Assembly: GCA_045576855.1 (NCBI GenBank)
Contig: JAZNHG010000031.1
Span: forward strand, 95,042-159,041
From: Colimorpha sp045576855
GTDB lineage: Bacteria > Bacteroidota > Bacteroidia > Bacteroidales > P3
Reading direction: 5' to 3'
Length of the DNA stretch: 64,000 nt
This document shows, piece by piece, positions 1 through 9,302 of the stretch. The notes under the pieces were generated by a model that was not told the origin of the DNA, ran no database searches, and saw nothing but the letters and a program-made list of their open reading frames with translations. Every line of letters starts with the position of its first letter. Positions within the stretch are counted from its first letter, which is position 1. Made by a program: the position numbers and the translations under genes.

Positions 1-163
1 TCCCGTCCTATAAGTTTTCTTATGTCATCTTTTGTCATTTTATCTTGTATTTATTTTTTCCGGGTGCAAAGATACGGGTTTTATTTCAAATGTCAAAATT
101 ACAGACTAACGCATTTACACATTCTGTTATTCCTTTATTTTCATCTTCCGTTTAGACCAGGAT
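1..163. other. Intergenic left edge, no gene seen
   Basis: The short ORF starting at 22 has no recognisable product and runs through repeat DNA. The stretch carries a 31-bp direct repeat (62-92) that includes a promoter-like CAAAGATA, presumably serving a minus-strand gene that lies to the left of the window. Confidence 0.5.
62..92. repeat. 31-bp direct repeat, copy 1, with -7 box
   Basis: Identical to 1069-1099. It contains CAAAGATA at 67-74, the complement of the Bacteroidetes -7 box TATCTTTG, so it probably drives leftward transcription. The two copies bracket the BRO-family gene. Confidence 0.75.
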
Positions 164-1009
164 TTACTTGTTGTTTTCGTCGTCCATGTTTTCTGGGAGC
201 ATATAGTCACTGGCCTTCTCCGAAGATATGACAGAACGACCTGTTTGGGCCTCCAGTTTTATACGGGCATCACCGGCAATCTGTCCGCCCTTACGCGCCA
301 CAGCTGCGCTTTGTTTAAAGCCTTTTGGATTCTGGGCTTTGCTGATTTCTGTGGTAGAAGCCTCTGCCAGAATATTCAATGCAAGCTCGATGTTTGTCAT
401 ATTGTCGCGCAAGTTTTCTTTCTTTAGACCTTTAAATTGTTTGTACTGCCGTGTGGTCTTTCCGCTCCAAGCTTGAGTGATGATATCTGTAAGCGAGGCA
501 TACTGTTGTTTTTCTGTCACTCCGGCGCGATTCCATTCGTCTGTCAATTCCTTGCGCACCTCGATACTTTTCAATCGTTGATTAATCCACTTGTCGGAAT
601 AACCTAAACGACGATAGTCAGCATAGGCTTGTTCAAAGTTTAGTTCTGGGTCTTGCATCTGATCGAGGCGCTGACTGGCCACCTGTGCCATCCATTGTTT
701 GAACGGTTCTGCTTTGGGAGAAGGGATGGATTGAATTAGTCGGAAAAGTTGTTCGGTATCGGCCACGTCTGTCAGTCGCATTTTCCCGTCGGGAGCCTGA
801 AGTTTGAAAGCGTTACAATTTGTAACGGTTTCGTTGCCCTCTTTCTTTAAACGGTTTTTCAAGACTCTCCAGTAGGTCTGAGGGTTGGCGCTTTGGGTCA
901 GAACCTCCACCACATCTACAATAGAGAAATACCATTTCTCATGCTCGTCATCCCATACGGTGCGGACCTTCTTCTCTTCAAACAATTGTATTGCTTGCCT
1001 TTTAGTCAT
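164..1009 (-). CDS. BRO-family / DinD-like protein
   Basis: The N-terminal ~100 residues resemble the Bro-N domain of phage antirepressors, including VWDDEHEKWYFSIVDVV and a Q.YW..LK.RL segment. The C-terminal end has a GGQIAG.AR..LE..TG pattern like that of E. coli DinD, a DNA-damage-inducible protein. Bro-N domains bind DNA, and such proteins are usually prophage or mobile-element regulators; the role here is unknown. The start at 1009 (281 residues) fits the promoter box at 1074-1081; an in-frame ATG at 1048 would add 13 residues. Identical 31-bp repeats flank the gene, and it sits at the left of the defence gene cluster, as expected for acquired DNA. Confidence 0.75.
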   Translation of the reverse strand: MTKRQAIQLFEEKKVRTVWDDEHEKWYFSIVDVVEVLTQSANPQTYWRVLKNRLKKEGNETVTNCNAFKLQAPDGKMRLTDVADTEQLFRLIQSIPSPKAEPFKQWMAQVASQRLDQMQDPELNFEQAYADYRRLGYSDKWINQRLKSIEVRKELTDEWNRAGVTEKQQYASLTDIITQAWSGKTTRQYKQFKGLKKENLRDNMTNIELALNILAEASTTEISKAQNPKGFKQSAAVARKGGQIAGDARIKLEAQTGRSVISSEKASDYMLPENMDDENNK

Positions 1010-1068
1010 ATTTATATCTTTATTCGTTTTCGTTATTGCCTCACACATCTCTAGACAGGGCGTGTTTA

Positions 1069-1099
1069 GGGTGCAAAGATACGGGTTTTATTTCAAATG
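1069..1099. repeat. 31-bp direct repeat, copy 2
   Basis: Second identical copy of 62-92, just upstream of the BRO-family gene on the minus strand. It includes that gene's putative -7 box at 1074-1081 (CAAAGATA on the plus strand). A CAAA at 1094-1097 is too close for a standard -33 element, so only the -7 box is supported. Confidence 0.75.
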
Positions 1100-1326
1100 C
1101 CAGTCATTTATAATAGCGCATTGTTCATTATATTTTTTTCTACAGTATTGTCGGCCGAGCCGACGGCACACCACGCGGCCTACGGCTCACACGTTTACAC
1201 ATTAGCACATTCTTAAATCACATTTACACGTTCTATGATTTACACATTCCAGCATTTGCAGATTTATTACCGCAATCTAGGATTTCCATATTCACATATA
1301 CTCTGTTTTGTGTGCAAAGATGTGTT
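1100..1326. other. Intergenic, short repeats and a GC-rich hairpin
   Basis: No gene seen. A perfect hairpin GTCGGC-CGA-GCCGAC lies at 1150-1164. After it come several degenerate copies of TTTACACATT (1190-1255), a motif also present near 110-125. A weak CAAAGAT at 1315-1321 is not convincing as a promoter. Confidence 0.5.
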
Positions 1327-2268
1327 TTATAGCGGTAGGGAATTTAATAATTGGTCGATGCCAAGTTCAATTACTTTCTCTTGAGCAATGCTGCCTATCG
1401 TTTTTAAAGCTCTGAGAGAACGCTTCAATAAGGTCTTTGATGGGGATTCTTTGTGTAACTCTTCTTTTATTGCAAATATTTCTTCAGCTATATCATTCCT
1501 ATCTGCATCATCTTCAATCTTGATTTTCTCAATTTCAGCAATGATTTCTTGTATTTTCGCTTTTATGTCAGATGAAATTGGCATAGTGTTACCGTTACCG
1601 CCCACTACTTGGCTACTTTCAATTGTAATATTTCCACTCCCCATATTCACAACACCCGCATTAATTGTTTGATTAGCCACGTTATCAATGTATTGTTTCT
1701 TGTTTATTGTATTAAAATCAGCGTCAATTTCCATTTCTTTGTTAATCTCTAATAGGAAATCCAATAACTTTGAATTGACAGCATCGACAACTCCCGCAAA
1801 AAACAAATTGGGAATCCGATGGTATGCGACATGAACATCTCCCATAGGAAACAACTTTCTTAATCGTGAATATGCTATTTCAGGCAATACTATGGTGTTG
1901 GATCCTTCCAAGTTACTTTTAAAGGGTTCAAGGTTCGATATTTTGTCATAGCAATAATAGGTGCGCATCATTTCTTCAATTTTATCTTCTCCCAACGCTC
2001 CATTAGGAATTGGAAAATTTTTAAGAGAATAACGTCCGCTGACACCATCAACAACTATTTCCACCTTTGTTTTCCTATATTCTGGCAATTGGTTAACATC
2101 GCGATAACCCATTCTTTCATTTCTGACCCATAATGAAAATGCTTCATTGTTTAGATAGCTAGCTAATATCTGAACTTTATTGAAGATATTTGTTATTGCA
2201 ATATTATTGGATAAGTCCTCAATTATACTCTCTATCAATCTCTTGATGTTTGTGCTACCCGTTTCCAT
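1327..2268 (-). CDS. AbiTii domain protein
   Basis: 313 residues. The N-terminal ~190 residues match the AbiTii family (abortive infection, named from lactococcal phage resistance). The diagnostic segment runs LIESIIEDLSN, KVQILASYLNNEAFSLWV, NERMGY. A glycine/asparagine-rich linker (NMGSGNIT, about residues 207-230) is followed by a charged probable coiled coil (about 235-300). AbiTii proteins are linked to phage defence but their mechanism is not established. The gene follows abiH by 18 bp on the same strand and is probably cotranscribed, forming the promoter-distal end of the defence cluster. AT-rich composition suggests horizontal transfer. Confidence 0.82.
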   Translation of the reverse strand: METGSTNIKRLIESIIEDLSNNIAITNIFNKVQILASYLNNEAFSLWVRNERMGYRDVNQLPEYRKTKVEIVVDGVSGRYSLKNFPIPNGALGEDKIEEMMRTYYCYDKISNLEPFKSNLEGSNTIVLPEIAYSRLRKLFPMGDVHVAYHRIPNLFFAGVVDAVNSKLLDFLLEINKEMEIDADFNTINKKQYIDNVANQTINAGVVNMGSGNITIESSQVVGGNGNTMPISSDIKAKIQEIIAEIEKIKIEDDADRNDIAEEIFAIKEELHKESPSKTLLKRSLRALKTIGSIAQEKVIELGIDQLLNSLPL

Positions 2269-2286
2269 ACCTGATTATTTTAAACG

Positions 2287-3405
2287 TTATTGTTTCATGG
2301 GGTTCGTAAGTGCTTCTGTATATGTTTTGTTGACCACCCTATCGCGCATAAGTTTTAGGTCAGTAAAGTTGCGATAGATGTTTTGGACTAGTTCGAGGTA
2401 GTTGTCTTCTTGCTTTTCATTGATGTAATAATATGGCTTTATGGAGATGCAATTCGGATGCTCAAATATTGTATTAAGCAAAGTGCGGTCAGAGTTGCCA
2501 CATGAGTGTCCCATGATGACAATTTGAAAAGAATCGGATTCTATAAATTCCAACATCTTCTTATAGTTATCAAACTCCAAATAATTAATTGATTTTACAT
2601 GTCGCAAACATTCGTTGTCGTTCAATTTCTTCAGTCGGTGAAAATCTTCATCCAATTCATCCCCATAGCCGAATATTACACTCTTAGGGTTTTCTAAGCA
2701 TCCATGTATGTAATTGATTGTCGTATTTGAGGATCCTTCAATATAACGCTGTGCGGTATTTGTATAGTTAAAGTTGAGTAACATGATATTTGAGGGTTCA
2801 AACACATCCTTCCCCCATGAAATACCGTCAAAAAAAGCATTTCGATTAGTTACAGATAAATCATTCTTTTTGATTGGGCAGTATATTTTACCCTTAATCC
2901 CCTCGATTATAACAACATCTTTTTTATTCTCTGTCTTCAAATACTCCACTAATTTTTCGCGTAAAAGATCCAGTTGCTTATTCAAGATTTGATATTGATT
3001 CTGGCCATCCCAATATACGTATTGCTTTTCTGCATTTACTAACATTGAATAATATTCATTCTCAATATCCACCCAACCTTTTGTTTCAATGCTATTAATA
3101 ACCCTTTCAAAGAAGGGAGAAAGTGTCACTTTAAATCGTGAAGTATCTTCCATTATCGATTGGACAACATCTTTGCCTAAGGGTTTATTAATAAATCGCG
3201 GGAGATAAAATGCGAACACATTCCAGCATCGTATATCGTTATCATTTATTTCAAACATACATAAAGGGTCGTCGGATACATTAGTAAGATTTCCCCGAAA
3301 CCCATTAACCCTTTGCTCCCAATACCAGTTAATGAAGTCCGCATAACTGGTCTTAAGTCCGTGTGCCAAATCGAAGCCGTTACCTATAAGAACAAGTCTG
3401 TTCAT
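2287..3405 (-). CDS. AbiH family abortive infection protein
   Basis: 372 residues with the AbiH signature at the N-terminus: LVLIGNGFDLAHGLKTSY (about residues 4-21), then an aromatic-rich region and a late IMGHSCGNSDRTLL motif (near residue 298). AbiH was described as a lactococcal phage-resistance gene; the N-terminal GNGFD loop is typical and the mechanism is poorly known. Full-length for the family with no visible disruption. It lies 56 bp after the HEPN gene and 18 bp before the AbiTii gene, in the same orientation, so the group probably acts as a defence island. Confidence 0.9.
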   Translation of the reverse strand: MNRLVLIGNGFDLAHGLKTSYADFINWYWEQRVNGFRGNLTNVSDDPLCMFEINDNDIRCWNVFAFYLPRFINKPLGKDVVQSIMEDTSRFKVTLSPFFERVINSIETKGWVDIENEYYSMLVNAEKQYVYWDGQNQYQILNKQLDLLREKLVEYLKTENKKDVVIIEGIKGKIYCPIKKNDLSVTNRNAFFDGISWGKDVFEPSNIMLLNFNYTNTAQRYIEGSSNTTINYIHGCLENPKSVIFGYGDELDEDFHRLKKLNDNECLRHVKSINYLEFDNYKKMLEFIESDSFQIVIMGHSCGNSDRTLLNTIFEHPNCISIKPYYYINEKQEDNYLELVQNIYRNFTDLKLMRDRVVNKTYTEALTNPMKQ

Positions 3406-3461
3406 TTATCAATTGATTATTTCCGTTTTCTATTATTTTCTTACCTTATTTTGACTTATGT

Positions 3462-4079
3462 TTAAATAGATAGTTCTATAGTATTATGCGTTTCTAAATT
3501 TTCTTGCAAGTTTTTTATATAAACTATATTACTTAAAATCCCGGTTGATATATCATCCATATTACTAATGTCATATTCTTCCAAATAACTATATGTATTC
3601 TTGAGGAAATACTCCATAGATAGAGTCTCTATTATGTCACGGTCGTTGAAAGTTATTTTATCCATTTCATGCGCAAGTTTATTTCGCATACAAATAAGTT
3701 TTTGACAACAAGAATGAAATGGAAATGTTAGCGATTCTCGGATAACAGAATCAATGGAGAAATCAAATGCTTTAATCAAGTGCTCTCTACTGTCAAGCTT
3801 TATTATTTTGTTAAAATTAAGCGAGTTAAATGCATCGTTTTCATCATACCCATGGTTGCTTGCTAGGGCTATTTTATTTGCGTCAAAATCATAAGAAATA
3901 TCATGGCCAAGGAGTGCGCCATAATAGAAAAATATCTTATTCTTTTTTGCGTGTTCAACGCTTAATATTTCTTTCCTAAAAACAGAGAGTACTTTTTTTT
4001 CAAGAATTGCAAATTCCGTAATATAACGAACAATGAGAATGGATTTTATTTGGAAATTAACCTTTTCTTTAGTTTCCAT
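3462..4079 (-). CDS. HEPN-like protein partnered with DUF262
   Basis: About 205 residues, predicted all-helical. It carries RNKLAH (about residues 132-137), matching the Rx4-6H catalytic motif of HEPN ribonucleases. The context resembles the MAE_28990/MAE_18760-type HEPN genes that accompany DUF262 genes, but I assign it only by motif and neighbourhood. The ATG at 4079 overlaps the end of the DUF262 gene by 11 bp, a strong sign of translational coupling; an upstream non-ATG start at 4091 is possible. A reasonable inference is an RNA-cutting effector whose toxicity is controlled by or linked to the DUF262 protein. It could instead be an accessory subunit. Confidence 0.68.
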   Translation of the reverse strand: METKEKVNFQIKSILIVRYITEFAILEKKVLSVFRKEILSVEHAKKNKIFFYYGALLGHDISYDFDANKIALASNHGYDENDAFNSLNFNKIIKLDSREHLIKAFDFSIDSVIRESLTFPFHSCCQKLICMRNKLAHEMDKITFNDRDIIETLSMEYFLKNTYSYLEEYDISNMDDISTGILSNIVYIKNLQENLETHNTIELSI

Positions 4080-5235
4080 CGGACATAACAATTTCTTTTA
4101 CTCTTTTAAAACGAGCATTGACATTACTGGTTGTAGCTGGCGATTTGGTTAATGTCTGTTGTATTGCTTCATCTTCTTTTATGGTGTTTAATTTATCCAT
4201 CAGAGTATCCCAATGATCTTTTACAAATGGAATACATGCATTCACAATATAATCGCGGCCATCTTCATTTTTTGATATGGATTGCAATAGGGACATCGTT
4301 TTCTCCAGAACTATCGATACTTCTTCGTCGGAAATTATTATTTCCCGATTTTGAATGTCTTGAAGAACGTTGTTTATCATATCTCGTGGCCTAGAGTTAT
4401 ATCCCAAAACCTCTTCTTGTTCAAAATTGGACCTATAATAGAAGGCTATGCTAGTATAGAAGCGCCCATAATCCTCATATCGTTTAATATCATTATCGGT
4501 AAAAATACTCTTATAAATGGCCATTTTTTCTTCGTTTCCAGCTTTAAAATAAGATTTTACATAGTCATCAATTTTATCCAATAATGGGGATCGATAAATA
4601 GCTTTTCTTATTTCATTTACCTTTAACTTTTCTGCACCTTTGTTAAGACGGGAGAAAATATCATATTTGGTAAACTCAGGAGAGTTGGCTGTGATTACAT
4701 AAATATCAAGCACGGATGACAGCATTTCTGAAGTACGTTCGGGATGGCTTTCTCGTATGTCATTGTATGTTTTTGTGGAGAACCAATCTTTATAATATTC
4801 CAATGATTTTTTGTCTAATACCAATTGGTTTGTCAAGAATTTATTAATTGTCGTTAATCTTTGTTTCCCATCAACAACCTCATATTTGCTATCTTCCAGC
4901 GGATCAACACCAGGAATCTCCACAACATATATTGGGGGAACTATTATTCCCATAAACAAGGATTCGATAAATGCTGTTTGTTTATCGTTCTTCCATATAT
5001 CATTCCTTTGATAGTCTGGTGAAAGATCTAATCGCTTAGATTTTATCTTCTGATATATTTCTTGTATAGACCAAGTCTGTTTGACGATTTTTGTTTTCTC
5101 TAGCAATTTCCGTTTGTCTTCAGAGGTAGGGCTTTGCTGTTCATTGTCCTCATCGACAGTGCTATTTTCTGCTAACTGAACATTTTCGATGTCTTCTGGA
5201 TAACTATCCTGTGAATTAAATTGCTCCATAATCAT
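4069..5235 (-). CDS. DUF262 (GmrSD N-terminal-like) protein
   Basis: 388 residues. DUF262 hallmarks are visible: LSPDYQRNDIW (residues 71-81), VDGKQRLTTI (121-130, the DGQQR-type nucleotide-handling motif) and FSRLNKGAEKL (near 195-205). DUF262 is the N-terminal domain of the GmrSD modification-dependent nuclease and of other antiphage proteins. No C-terminal DUF1524/HNH nuclease is seen, so a partner may supply cleavage. The first ~50 residues are acidic and low-complexity. The start follows the stop of the type IIG enzyme almost without a gap, and the 3' end overlaps the HEPN gene. The three genes look like one operon. Confidence 0.88.
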   Translation of the reverse strand: MIMEQFNSQDSYPEDIENVQLAENSTVDEDNEQQSPTSEDKRKLLEKTKIVKQTWSIQEIYQKIKSKRLDLSPDYQRNDIWKNDKQTAFIESLFMGIIVPPIYVVEIPGVDPLEDSKYEVVDGKQRLTTINKFLTNQLVLDKKSLEYYKDWFSTKTYNDIRESHPERTSEMLSSVLDIYVITANSPEFTKYDIFSRLNKGAEKLKVNEIRKAIYRSPLLDKIDDYVKSYFKAGNEEKMAIYKSIFTDNDIKRYEDYGRFYTSIAFYYRSNFEQEEVLGYNSRPRDMINNVLQDIQNREIIISDEEVSIVLEKTMSLLQSISKNEDGRDYIVNACIPFVKDHWDTLMDKLNTIKEDEAIQQTLTKSPATTSNVNARFKRVKEIVMSDGN

Positions 5236-5236
5236 T

Positions 5237-7678
5237 TTAAATGTTTTTACTATAAGGTAATGATTTTATATAATCTTCCATAAATTGCCAGTCTGGTTCT
5301 CCCAATTCATTTACTGGGAGTTTTATGATTGACGAAGGCATTCTTTTAGGACGCCATTTTCTTCCATAGGCCCAACGGAAACGGTCCTTTTCCATAACGG
5401 TACACAAGAACAATCCAATATAGACATTCATCTTTCTTCCAATTAAATACAATGGATTGACATCATGTGTACATGTAAACTTTGTCGGTTGATAAAAAGC
5501 GTATCCTACAGATCCATTATTGGATACTGTAATACAATCTGGGTCAAATATTTTGTCTGTAATAGGGGAGTTTCTTCCATCACCTGTTTTTGTGGTTTGT
5601 TCAATTGTTTCATAATCGCACAATGAAGTTATTCCATTATTGCTATCAGTTGCTCCAATAAACGGAATGTTGCCATAAGGATTATGTTCAGGTTTTTTGT
5701 TGTAGAACCCTTTTCTTATTTCAAATATTTTTTTATATTTAAATTCTTTCCATGTCTCTGGTGATATTTTGAGACATGTGTCTTTTTTGATAGAAGAAAT
5801 CGAATACTCGTCTTTCCATATTTTTTTCCATATTTCTTCGTCACCATAACGTATGATAAATGCTGTATAATCCCGCATTTTTTTTACAAAATCTTTTTCG
5901 CTTAATGTACTATAGTCTGTTTTCATATAGGCTTCTGCACACCATTCCATGTTTTCTGTCACCTCTTGACGAATGGATAACCCAGGGACCTCGTCTCCAT
6001 TTTTATATGCATTCAGCCACTTTTTTTTAATTGAGGAATATCTGTTCCGAACATCAATACGACCTAAATGTTTCCGCTTTTCATACCCATCATCTTTAAA
6101 GTATCCGAACCATGTTTTCCTGCCTGAATTTGGTTTGTTTGCCTCAAAGACCATGATACAGGTTACAACACCAATAGGGTAGAACAAATCTTCTGGCATG
6201 CTCAAAACAGCTTTTAAATGGTGCTTTGCAAGAATCCTCTTTTTGATTGCTTTTAAGTCCTTTTTTTCTTTAATTCCACAGCTCATTTGGACAATAGCTA
6301 CAACACGTCCTTCTGCCTGAGGGTTTATGACATTTAAAGCATGTTCAATAAACTCCATCTGTCCGGTATTCCCCACATCATAAGGTGGATTAAGCATTGC
6401 AACAGTTGGTTTGTGGTTTTCTGCTATTAGATTTGCATTATTAAAACAATTACCATTATATATATTCGATTTCCCATCTCCGCGAAATCTCATACTTGAG
6501 CACGCGTAGGTAAACATGTCCGAGCGAAGTTCGCATCCGCAAAGTTGTTTTTTCCTTATATTTTCTCGTCTCTTTTTATTGTTACCAGCCAGTTTAAATA
6601 ACCTTTGCATGGCAGCCACAAGAAAGCCACCTGTTCCACAGCATGGATCATAGACAACATCTGCCAAACGTAAATCAACCAAATCACAAAATAGCTCGGT
6701 AATATGCGCAGGCGTTAAGACCAGTCCCGATTTCTGCTCACTTCCTGCATATCTAATAAACTCGATATAAAAACGTCCTAAAACATCATAACCAATATTT
6801 GAATGTTCTACTAATGGATAAACATATTTTTGAAGATATATTATAAAACGTTTTGCGACTTCAAGTGTTGTTTCTTGTATTTTGTGTTCTTTGTGTTTAA
6901 TCGTTTTTTGAACAAATAATGGCTCATTTAATATATTTTCAAATTCTCTTAAGATTACAGTCTTGCTCCTGACAATATCATTTTCTGAATCAAAAACTTT
7001 ATCTATGGCGGCGAGCATTCTTGTTCCCAGTTCTTTAATGTCTGGTATTGAGGTATAAGTTGTTTTGAAGTTTTCGTCAATCAAAGCAAGAAGCATGGCA
7101 CTTACTATTGTGCATCTTTTATATTCAGGGATTGTATATGCTTGAAACTCCTCGTTTAAGAATCTGGCTTTTAGCGCAATATCTCGCGTGTAAAAGTCCG
7201 ATATAAAAAATTGATCTTCAAAAACTTGTAAATAGTCATCAATTGTGAGTAGTTTCTTGTCGGTTAAATCAGTGTACTTTTGTTGCCCTTTTTTCCAATA
7301 AAAATGAGACACTATGAGTTCGTATTCGGATTCTCCACTGACGGCAATTGCAAGAACATTGAACTCCTCTTTCAGTGCTTCAGCATAGTGAAGAACTCCA
7401 TCAACAGCATAATCCTTAAATTTATCGCGTTTACTACTTTCGTGAAAATCTATTGATGCCTTGCACTCGACAACAATTATATAATTGCTATTGCTAGGAA
7501 ATGAAATGATGAATTCTGGTTTTCCCATACCATTTCCACCTGTTTTCGAATAACCCTTTAATAAACTGCTTATACGAATATTTGTGGTTTTTTGTTCATC
7601 GAAGCGAATGGATTTATATAATGCATCTTCTTTGAAATGCTGTCTTACAATATCTTCAGTAATACGTTCATTTGCCAT
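5237..7678 (-). CDS. Type IIG restriction-modification enzyme (single chain)
   Basis: 813 residues with three visible parts. The N-terminal part has a PD-(D/E)xK-type nuclease pattern: PE at 54-55 and VECK at 70-73. The central part is a gamma-class N6-adenine methyltransferase with DPCCGTGGF (about 342-350) and NPPY (about 428-431). The C-terminal ~170 residues resemble one type I HsdS-like target-recognition half, with WKEFKYKKIFEIRKG and GNIPFIGATDSNNG. Together this fits a type IIG (BcgI/HsdM-like) enzyme that methylates and cuts; the recognition site cannot be read from sequence. It is the first gene of the operon with DUF262 and HEPN. No disruption is seen. Confidence 0.88.
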   Translation of the reverse strand: MANERITEDIVRQHFKEDALYKSIRFDEQKTTNIRISSLLKGYSKTGGNGMGKPEFIISFPSNSNYIIVVECKASIDFHESSKRDKFKDYAVDGVLHYAEALKEEFNVLAIAVSGESEYELIVSHFYWKKGQQKYTDLTDKKLLTIDDYLQVFEDQFFISDFYTRDIALKARFLNEEFQAYTIPEYKRCTIVSAMLLALIDENFKTTYTSIPDIKELGTRMLAAIDKVFDSENDIVRSKTVILREFENILNEPLFVQKTIKHKEHKIQETTLEVAKRFIIYLQKYVYPLVEHSNIGYDVLGRFYIEFIRYAGSEQKSGLVLTPAHITELFCDLVDLRLADVVYDPCCGTGGFLVAAMQRLFKLAGNNKKRRENIRKKQLCGCELRSDMFTYACSSMRFRGDGKSNIYNGNCFNNANLIAENHKPTVAMLNPPYDVGNTGQMEFIEHALNVINPQAEGRVVAIVQMSCGIKEKKDLKAIKKRILAKHHLKAVLSMPEDLFYPIGVVTCIMVFEANKPNSGRKTWFGYFKDDGYEKRKHLGRIDVRNRYSSIKKKWLNAYKNGDEVPGLSIRQEVTENMEWCAEAYMKTDYSTLSEKDFVKKMRDYTAFIIRYGDEEIWKKIWKDEYSISSIKKDTCLKISPETWKEFKYKKIFEIRKGFYNKKPEHNPYGNIPFIGATDSNNGITSLCDYETIEQTTKTGDGRNSPITDKIFDPDCITVSNNGSVGYAFYQPTKFTCTHDVNPLYLIGRKMNVYIGLFLCTVMEKDRFRWAYGRKWRPKRMPSSIIKLPVNELGEPDWQFMEDYIKSLPYSKNI

Positions 7679-7804
7679 GGTGACAGATTGGTTTTCTTAA
7701 GTGTATATTATCGTTGGTATAAAAGAGATTTTTTTACTGCTGAGGTATCTGTTTTTATCAAATACCATTTCAAATCGCTTTGTTGTATTCTCGAATGTTC
7801 TAAT

Positions 7805-8455
7805 CTAGTTTTCTTTTTCATTTTCTTTTCTTATCTCATCCAGTACTTTCCCGTGATAGGAGAAATACTTTGCGCCTTGATAGGCGCCGGAGGCGTTGCG
7901 GAGTTCTTCTGGCATAAACGTGCCAACAAAAGGTGAGAGCTTGTAAATACGGCCTTCGTACTCAATGCTGTCGTCAGAAGCTACCTTTACAATTATTCCC
8001 GTCGGGTCGAAGGTGACATGTTCGCCAATCTTGATACCACACATGGAGAACTTGAAGCGGGGTCGTTTCACTTCACGCTTGGTCGGTTCTTTGCGCTCAC
8101 TTTCTACTATTGGCTTGTTGTCTTCGTAAAGGGTGACTTCTGCATCGTCAATTGTCTGTGCAATATCGCGGAAAATGTCTAGTGCCATCTGTGGAGGTAC
8201 GTTGAAGAACTCTCGGTTCTGTCTGATGCGCAAATCGGTCAGACGGTCGATAGTCTTGTGCACCAGTTTTTCCACCTCGTTGAACTTTACCGTTTTTAAT
8301 GTGGCGAATATCTCGAAAGGCAGTGGCACAGCCGTATTGTCCAGTTCCTTGCTCCGCACATCCACAGGGCGGCTGCTCTTGCCAATCTTCACCCAATCCT
8401 CACGAAAGCTGGGATTGGTCAGTATGTAAACATATCCAGGTTCTTTGTTTGCCAT
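7805..8455 (-). CDS. GIY-YIG nuclease family protein (T5orf172/MUG113-like)
   Basis: 216 residues. The first ~95 residues have a GIY-YIG-type core: GYVYILTNP (residues 7-15), DWVKIGKS (20-27), RSKEL and a later NREFFNVPP that fits the EFF segment of the T5orf172/MUG113 subfamily. A central charged linker (about 110-130) precedes a C-terminal domain with FDPTGIIVKV and YEGRIYKLS, seen with some of these proteins but of unknown role. Such proteins are common in phage and defence regions. It ends 126 bp before the type IIG start, on the same strand, and may be transcribed with it. Confidence 0.82.
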   Translation of the reverse strand: MANKEPGYVYILTNPSFREDWVKIGKSSRPVDVRSKELDNTAVPLPFEIFATLKTVKFNEVEKLVHKTIDRLTDLRIRQNREFFNVPPQMALDIFRDIAQTIDDAEVTLYEDNKPIVESERKEPTKREVKRPRFKFSMCGIKIGEHVTFDPTGIIVKVASDDSIEYEGRIYKLSPFVGTFMPEELRNASGAYQGAKYFSYHGKVLDEIRKENEKEN

Positions 8456-8471
8456 ATTATTGCCATTTCTA

Positions 8472-9230
8472 TTATTTTCTCTTTGATTCCTTCTTGGCTC
8501 TTTTTAGAATATATAAAACATGTCTTTTGTCTTTTTCCTTAAAAATAACAGCATATAATGATAACACAAAAATGACAAAGAAAAAAACAGACAATATTAT
8601 ATATGCTATTCTTCCTTCTTCAAAATATCTCCACAGATTAATTCCTGCTGGAATGCCAAAAATAAATAATGCTGCAAAGATACTACTCCAAATACCAGAA
8701 TCTTTTTTTATGAAGTCGGGCCCCACAACAATATTTTCTATCTCTTTCTTCGTGTCCTTGATTCTATGACTAAACTTGATGTTTTGTGGATTGTCAATAT
8801 TCTCCACAATAGCTGTATAATCAAAATATTCATCTGAGACAAATAGCTCTTTTATTCCAAAGTCTATTGTATTTCCGCTGAAACCAGATTGAATCCACAG
8901 ATTCTCATTTGATGGGTGCACTTTTAATGCTCTAACATTACAACCTTGGGGTAAATTCATTATTATGTCAGATTCACCCTTCAGTCCATCAATATCTTTC
9001 TTTCCAATATTCATTATTCCCCCTTTAATCACACATACATTATCGGACAAACCTTCTCCTTTATATGTAAGTTGGAATTCGGGGAATTCAATACTCAACC
9101 CTTTCCCTATTTCGTACGAATTTACAAAGAAATGAACAATTTTTTTCCTTCTCATTTGCCACCTGGCAATGAGAAAAGAGATGACTGCACTCGCAATTAT
9201 TGATATGATGGTTATTACTACCGCGTTCAT
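8472..9230 (-). CDS. Membrane protein of unknown function
   Basis: 252 residues, family not recognised. One membrane segment lies at the N-terminus (about residues 4-21, IISIIASAVISFLIA), followed by RWQMRRKK, which suggests the centre is cytoplasmic. A soluble, probably beta-rich domain (about 30-170) is followed by two adjacent membrane segments (about 182-200 and 210-232) and a lysine-rich tail. A good promoter (9260-9290) lies upstream, and the gene ends 16 bp before the GIY-YIG gene, so it may open that transcription unit. One-plus-two TM proteins with a beta domain occur in defence islands, but no function can be stated. Confidence 0.7.
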   Translation of the reverse strand: MNAVVITIISIIASAVISFLIARWQMRRKKIVHFFVNSYEIGKGLSIEFPEFQLTYKGEGLSDNVCVIKGGIMNIGKKDIDGLKGESDIIMNLPQGCNVRALKVHPSNENLWIQSGFSGNTIDFGIKELFVSDEYFDYTAIVENIDNPQNIKFSHRIKDTKKEIENIVVGPDFIKKDSGIWSSIFAALFIFGIPAGINLWRYFEEGRIAYIILSVFFFVIFVLSLYAVIFKEKDKRHVLYILKRAKKESKRK

Positions 9231-9259
9231 ATATGGTTGGTATAATTATTTTCAAACTG

Positions 9260-9290
9260 CAAAGATACACAATCTTTTCGAATTGGCAAA
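9260..9290 (-). promoter_or_regulatory. Bacteroidetes-type promoter
   Basis: On the minus strand the -7 box TATCTTTG (9267-9260) is preceded by TTTG (9290-9287) with a 19-bp gap, matching the TTTG-N19-TAnnTTTG consensus. It lies about 30 bp before the start of the membrane-protein gene. Confidence 0.75.
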
Positions 9291-9302
9291 AAGTATTTTT
9301 CA

